Positions 60,811 to 64,000 of a stretch of DNA of 64,000 nt are shown here, piece by piece; positions within the stretch are counted from its first letter, which is position 1; each line of letters begins with the position of its first letter. Under the pieces are notes generated by a model. It had not been told where the DNA came from, ran no database searches, and worked only from the letters and a program-made list of their open reading frames with translations. The stretch comes from Myxococcota bacterium (GTDB lineage: Bacteria > Myxococcota > B64-G9). Where the stretch lies: positions 147,723 through 211,722 of the forward strand of contig JAKLGA010000014.1 of the NCBI GenBank assembly GCA_022710975.1, in the 5' to 3' direction. A program made the position numbers and the translations under genes.

Positions 60811-61683
60811 TCAGATCTTTCCGATCTGGCTCTCGAGCAGGAACCCCTCGACTCCGTTCTCCAGCCGGACGCGCACGTGATCGCCGACCTGGGAGAGGAG
60901 CCGCACCTTGAGGCCCTCGTGGATCTCCATCAGCGCCTTGGCCGAGCGCTCGGGGCCCTCGCGCAGCGGGGCCGCCGCGGCCACCACCACGGCGTGGTGC
61001 ACCCGCTCCTCGAGCCAGACGCGGCTGCCCAGCAGGCCCCCCAGCACCACCACCAGGCTCAGCACCGGCACGTTCACCCAGAAGAGCAGCCGCCGCAACA
61101 GCCCCTCGGCCAGCAGGCGGCGGGCGATCAGCAGGCCGAAGCCGAGCCAGTACAGCCCCAGGCACAGCCAGGTCAGCCGGCCGAGGCTCAACCCGCGGAT
61201 GAAGCCGTGCCACAGCGGCTCCCCCACCCCGCCGTCGCCGGGCATGACCACCCGGTCCACCAGCTCCCGGCGCACCGCCGCCAGGTTGGAGGCGACCGCC
61301 GCGTCGCCGGGCTCCAGCGCCAGGGCGCGCTCGTAGGCCAGCACCGCCATGCCCTTGGCGCCGGCCCGGTAGGACGCGTTGCCCAGGTTGAAGTACACGT
61401 CGGGGTGGACCAGGCCGGCGTCGAGCAGCTTGCGGTACTCCGCCACCGCGCCCGCGTAGTCGCCGGTCAGGTAGCGCTGGTTGCCCGCCTGGAAGATGGC
61501 CTGGAACTGATCGTCCCCGGCCCGGGGCGCCGCGGTGGCGGTCTCCGGCGCCGCGGGCGCCGGCGCGGCGCCCGCCGGGGGGGGCCCGCCGTCCTGGGCG
61601 AGCGCCGCCCCGAGGAGCGCGAGCCCCAGGCACACGCCGCAGGCCAGGGTCCAGGCCGCGGACCGGCGCGGGCGACGGCTCAT
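60811..61683 (-). CDS. batE: BatE-like TPR membrane protein with C-terminal SH3 domain
   Basis: A 290-aa protein with signal peptide, a TPR pair at about 60-130 (IFQAGNQRYLTGDYAGAVAEYRKLLDAG..YFNLGNASYRAGAKGMAVLAYERALALEPGD), two TM helices at about 165-220, and a bacterial SH3 domain (PLREGPERSAKALMEIHEGLKVRLL..VRLENGVEGFL). This is the usual BatE architecture of the Bat aerotolerance operon. The ATG overlaps the batD stop by 4 bp. Confidence 0.8.
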   Translation of the reverse strand: MSRRPRRSAAWTLACGVCLGLALLGAALAQDGGPPPAGAAPAPAAPETATAAPRAGDDQFQAIFQAGNQRYLTGDYAGAVAEYRKLLDAGLVHPDVYFNLGNASYRAGAKGMAVLAYERALALEPGDAAVASNLAAVRRELVDRVVMPGDGGVGEPLWHGFIRGLSLGRLTWLCLGLYWLGFGLLIARRLLAEGLLRRLLFWVNVPVLSLVVVLGGLLGSRVWLEERVHHAVVVAAAAPLREGPERSAKALMEIHEGLKVRLLSQVGDHVRVRLENGVEGFLLESQIGKI

Positions 61684-63602
61684 GGGCGCCTCCTGCGCGG
61701 CGCGGGCGGCGCGACCCGGGCGGTCGCCAGCGACCGCATCAGCCCCTGGGCCCGCGCGTGCGCCGCGCTCATCTCGTCCCCGCGCGAGACGGCCGGCGCG
61801 AACCGCCCGAAGTCGCAGTTCTCGACCTCGCGCACCAGGGCCTCCACGATCGCATCCGGGACCAGGGCCTGCCCCAGGCGGGCCTGGACCTCGGGCAGCG
61901 GCAGGCCGTGCACCGGGGCGCCCACGCGCGCCTCGGCGGCCAGCAGGAGCGCGTCCTTGAGCTCGGCGTAGAAGTCGGCGGCCTGGCCGGCGGCCAGCAG
62001 CCTGGCGGCCTGCCGCCAGCGCCGGCGGGCGTCGGCGGCCATGCGCCGGGCGCGGCTGCGGGGGCTCTGGGACGACAGCCCGGCCCGCACCGCGGCGGCC
62101 GCGAGCAGCAGCAGCCACAGGCCGGGCGGGAGGGCCAGCAGCGGCAGGAACCAGTCGCTGCGGTAGAAGGGCGGGCCGTAGCCGCCCAGCGCGCTCTCGA
62201 ACCGCACGGGCTTGAAGGAGTCGGACAGCAGATTCACCTCGCGGCCGGGCGGCTGACCCGCGGCCAGCGCGGCCCCGTCGCCGCCCGCGACCACCTCGAT
62301 CACCTTCTCCCCGGTGTGCAGGGTGCGGTAGCCGCCCGCCTCCGGATCGTAGAAGCTGAAGGGCAGGTCCGGGATGGTGAGCCGGCCCGCGGCGAGCGGC
62401 AGCAGCACGTACTCGAAGGTCTTGGAGCCCTGGGCCAGCCGGCCCTGCTTGGGCTGCTGCAGATCCACGGTCGGCTCGAAGATCTTGAAGCCCGGGAGGC
62501 CCTTCAGCTCCGGCGCGCGCAGGCGCTGGATGTTGCCCACCCCGCGGATGGTGAGGGTGTAGGTGACCGGCTGGTTGAGCCCCACCTTGGCGGAGTCCAC
62601 CTCCGCGCTCAGCGTGTAGCGCCCCACGTTGCCGGCCTCGAAGTCGTCCGGGCGGCCCTCGGCCGGCAGCGGCTCCACCTTGACGCGGACCGGCCGGGTG
62701 CGCAGGGTGCGCCGCTCGGCGGCGAAGAAGGGCGAGTTACCCGCCTCCACCTCGACCGCCACCGCCCCCAGGGTGTACTCCCCCGGCCGGAGCGGGAAGA
62801 GGGCCTTACGGTCCAGGATCTTGTACTGGAAGCGCTCGCCGTCGATGTACTTCTCGTCCACCTTGGCGTTGGACACGTCCCGGTCCAGGGTGAAGAAGTC
62901 CTCCAGCTTGGGCCAGCGGTACTCGGCGATACGGGCGCCGACGCGCGAGTAGATCAGCAGGGTGGCGGTGATCTGCTGGCCCTCCACCGCGCGGTCGGGC
63001 GCGACCTCCAGCCGGGCGAAGATGTCGTCCTCGCCGATCTCCTGGGCCTGGTAGAGGTCCTCGGTCGGATCGCGGGTCAACCAGTCGTCGATGGACGGGA
63101 ACGACGGAGGCAGGCCCGGCACCGGCGAGACCTGGCCGCTGCGCCCGCCCCGCCGCGCCGCGGTCACGGTGATCTCGATGGGCTCGGTCTTGTACAGCTT
63201 GCCATCGTACTTCAGCGTGGCCGCGCCGATGGTCACCTTGCCCTGCTTGCGCGGGCGCAGGGTGACGCGGGTGTTCTGGAACTTCTGGTACTGGCTGCCC
63301 GCACCGCCGAAGGAGAAGGCCAGGCTCTCCTCCCGGGAGGTCCCCAGCACCTCCAGGCTGCCGGTTTCGGGCAGCTCCAGGAAGCCGATCTTGGTGACGT
63401 CCGGCACGGCCACGGAGATGGTCAGGCGGAAGGGGCGGTCGACGGGCACGACCCTGGAGTTGACCGCGGCGGTGAACTCCACCTCCCCTGCCCGGGCCGG
63501 TCGGGCGAGCAGCCCGAGCAGGCCGAGCAGGGCGCACGCGAGGACGCGCGCCGACACCCGACCACCAGGCAGCGCTGGGAGGAAAGCCATCCGCGGGATC
63601 AT
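61680..63602 (-). CDS. batD: BatD family aerotolerance/oxygen-tolerance protein
   Basis: A 640-aa exported protein (signal VLACALLGLLGLLARPARA) with tandem beta-sandwich domains (VEFTAAVNSRVVPVDRPFRLTISV..., GKVTIGAATLKYDGKLYKTEPIEITV). A TM helix lies at about 480-500 (FLPLLALPPGLWLLLLAAAAV) before a cytosolic helical tail with ADFYAELKDALLLAAEARVG. This matches BatD/DUF5106-like proteins that work with BatA/BatB VWA proteins. ATG at 63602 (TGATG overlap with batC) is used; a GTG one codon upstream is equally coupled. Confidence 0.85.
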   Translation of the reverse strand: MIPRMAFLPALPGGRVSARVLACALLGLLGLLARPARAGEVEFTAAVNSRVVPVDRPFRLTISVAVPDVTKIGFLELPETGSLEVLGTSREESLAFSFGGAGSQYQKFQNTRVTLRPRKQGKVTIGAATLKYDGKLYKTEPIEITVTAARRGGRSGQVSPVPGLPPSFPSIDDWLTRDPTEDLYQAQEIGEDDIFARLEVAPDRAVEGQQITATLLIYSRVGARIAEYRWPKLEDFFTLDRDVSNAKVDEKYIDGERFQYKILDRKALFPLRPGEYTLGAVAVEVEAGNSPFFAAERRTLRTRPVRVKVEPLPAEGRPDDFEAGNVGRYTLSAEVDSAKVGLNQPVTYTLTIRGVGNIQRLRAPELKGLPGFKIFEPTVDLQQPKQGRLAQGSKTFEYVLLPLAAGRLTIPDLPFSFYDPEAGGYRTLHTGEKVIEVVAGGDGAALAAGQPPGREVNLLSDSFKPVRFESALGGYGPPFYRSDWFLPLLALPPGLWLLLLAAAAVRAGLSSQSPRSRARRMAADARRRWRQAARLLAAGQAADFYAELKDALLLAAEARVGAPVHGLPLPEVQARLGQALVPDAIVEALVREVENCDFGRFAPAVSRGDEMSAAHARAQGLMRSLATARVAPPAPRRRRP

Positions 63603-64000
63603 CACCAGTCCTTGTCCACGGTTTTACTCTTCCGCTGGAACTCGGGCAACAGAAAACGCTGCATCTGGAAGGGCTTCTCGTTCTCCTGGATCGCGTCGAG
63701 GAGGTCCTTCACCTCCTCCGGCCGGAGCTGCCTGGCCTGCTTCTCGTCCTGGCTGGCCGCGGAGCTGCCCTTGGGTTGACCGTCAGGCCGGTCCTGCTGC
63801 TGCTCGTCCTTCTGTTGCTGCTCGTCCTTCTGTTGCTGCTCGTCCTTCTGTTGCTGCTCGTCCTTCTGTTGCTGCTCGTCCTTCTGCTGCTGCTCGTCCT
63901 TCTGCTGCTGCTCGTCCTTCTGCTGCTGCTCGTCCTTCTGCTGCTGCTCGTCCTTCTGCTGCTGCTCGTCCTTCTGCTGCTGCTCGTCCTTCTGCTGCTG
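63602..64000 (-). CDS. batC: BatC-like protein, C-terminal part
   Basis: Only the last 132 codons are in the window; the gene continues past 64000. The C-terminus (QLRPEEVKDLLDAIQENEKP, then FQMQRFLLPEFQRK and ending KDW) is the conserved tail of BatC/TPR Bat proteins, preceded here by a run of KDEQQQ hexapeptides from 18-bp tandem repeats. BatC normally has TPRs before such a Q-rich linker. The stop overlaps the batD start. batA and batB are presumably further upstream, outside the window. Confidence 0.75.
   Translation of the reverse strand, partial: QQQKDEQQQKDEQQQKDEQQQKDEQQQKDEQQQKDEQQQKDEQQQKDEQQQKDEQQQKDEQQQKDEQQQDRPDGQPKGSSAASQDEKQARQLRPEEVKDLLDAIQENEKPFQMQRFLLPEFQRKSKTVDKDW
63803..64000 (-). 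repeat. 18-bp tandem repeat array inside batC
   Basis: Eleven consecutive 18-bp units (ctcgtccttctgctgctg on the + strand), reaching the window edge and probably continuing. The first four units (63803-63874) have ttg in place of ctg at one codon; the other seven are identical. In the coding frame each unit is Lys-Asp-Glu-Gln-Gln-Gln, so both variants encode the same peptide. Confidence 0.95.

Noticed and set aside
63803..64000. CRISPR-like regular repeat array
   Set aside because: The 18-bp units are directly adjacent with no unique spacers and keep a coding frame, so this is a coding tandem repeat.

Overview
This window is about 64 kb of very GC-rich chromosomal DNA with densely packed genes, many overlapping by 1-11 bp (ATGA, GTGA or TGATG junctions). 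The gene content points to a deltaproteobacterial or Myxococcota-like Gram-negative. It has lipoproteins with MopE-type CDGxDNDCDG repeats, IPT/TIG and Kelch lipoproteins, an OmpA protein with thrombospondin type 3 repeats paired with a DUF4398 lipoprotein, FHA-TPR and FHA-DUF4388 signalling proteins, a receiver-PilZ-GAF protein, BamD and a Bat operon. This placement is inferred from gene content; no rRNA gene is present. No tRNA, CRISPR array, transposase or phage gene was recognised.

Layout. 1-860: tail of a DUF2156 protein and an iron-sulfur flavoprotein-like reductase. 877-13723: a surface-glycan locus. The + strand part encodes a GT2 glycosyltransferase, two large membrane proteins, a GT4 glycosyltransferase, a LegB-like 4,6-dehydratase, a sugar nucleotidyltransferase and a DegT/DnrJ aminotransferase. 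The - strand part encodes a flippase-like membrane protein, two methyltransferases and a second glycosyltransferase, headed by a 1029-aa IPT/TIG lipoprotein (to 16812). 16936-21557: adenosine-specific kinase, a small Cys protein, a split YeeE/YedE sulfur transporter, a formiminotransferase-cyclodeaminase fusion, and a zinc-ribbon rhomboid protease.

21562-32763: the usual xseA-xseB-ispA-dxs-tlyA cluster on the - strand, split between ispA and dxs by three + strand surface lipoprotein genes (24389-29680). A degenerate receiver gene sits between xseB and ispA. 32935-36974: a Kup potassium transporter, then an unusual protein that looks like PilN, secretin-N and PilP pieces joined in one chain. 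36991-42527: an RlmD-like methyltransferase, a secreted metallophosphoesterase-like protein and a 965-aa Cys-rich lipoprotein. 42585-46629: three regulatory or signalling genes (receiver-XRE, receiver-PilZ-GAF, FHA-TM-TPR). 46708-49558: a DUF1460 protein, a reductase and a membrane protein. 49683-56953: DUF4398/OmpA, MurJ, FHA-DUF4388, TPR and BamD.

57331-59454 is a lower-GC island in the middle of the high-GC chromosome. It is bracketed by an 18-bp direct repeat, contains two near-identical 118-bp repeats, and carries small unrecognised genes (one DUF4279-like) and an apparent 3' gene remnant. 59450-64000: the batC(partial)-batD-batE operon continuing into a secreted ricin-type lectin gene. 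The batC end of the window is eleven exact-length 18-bp tandem repeats.

Promoters can be read by eye in many gaps. They share TTGnnn, a 16-18 bp spacer, and a -10 of the form TAnnnT, in which C or G is common at the third base.
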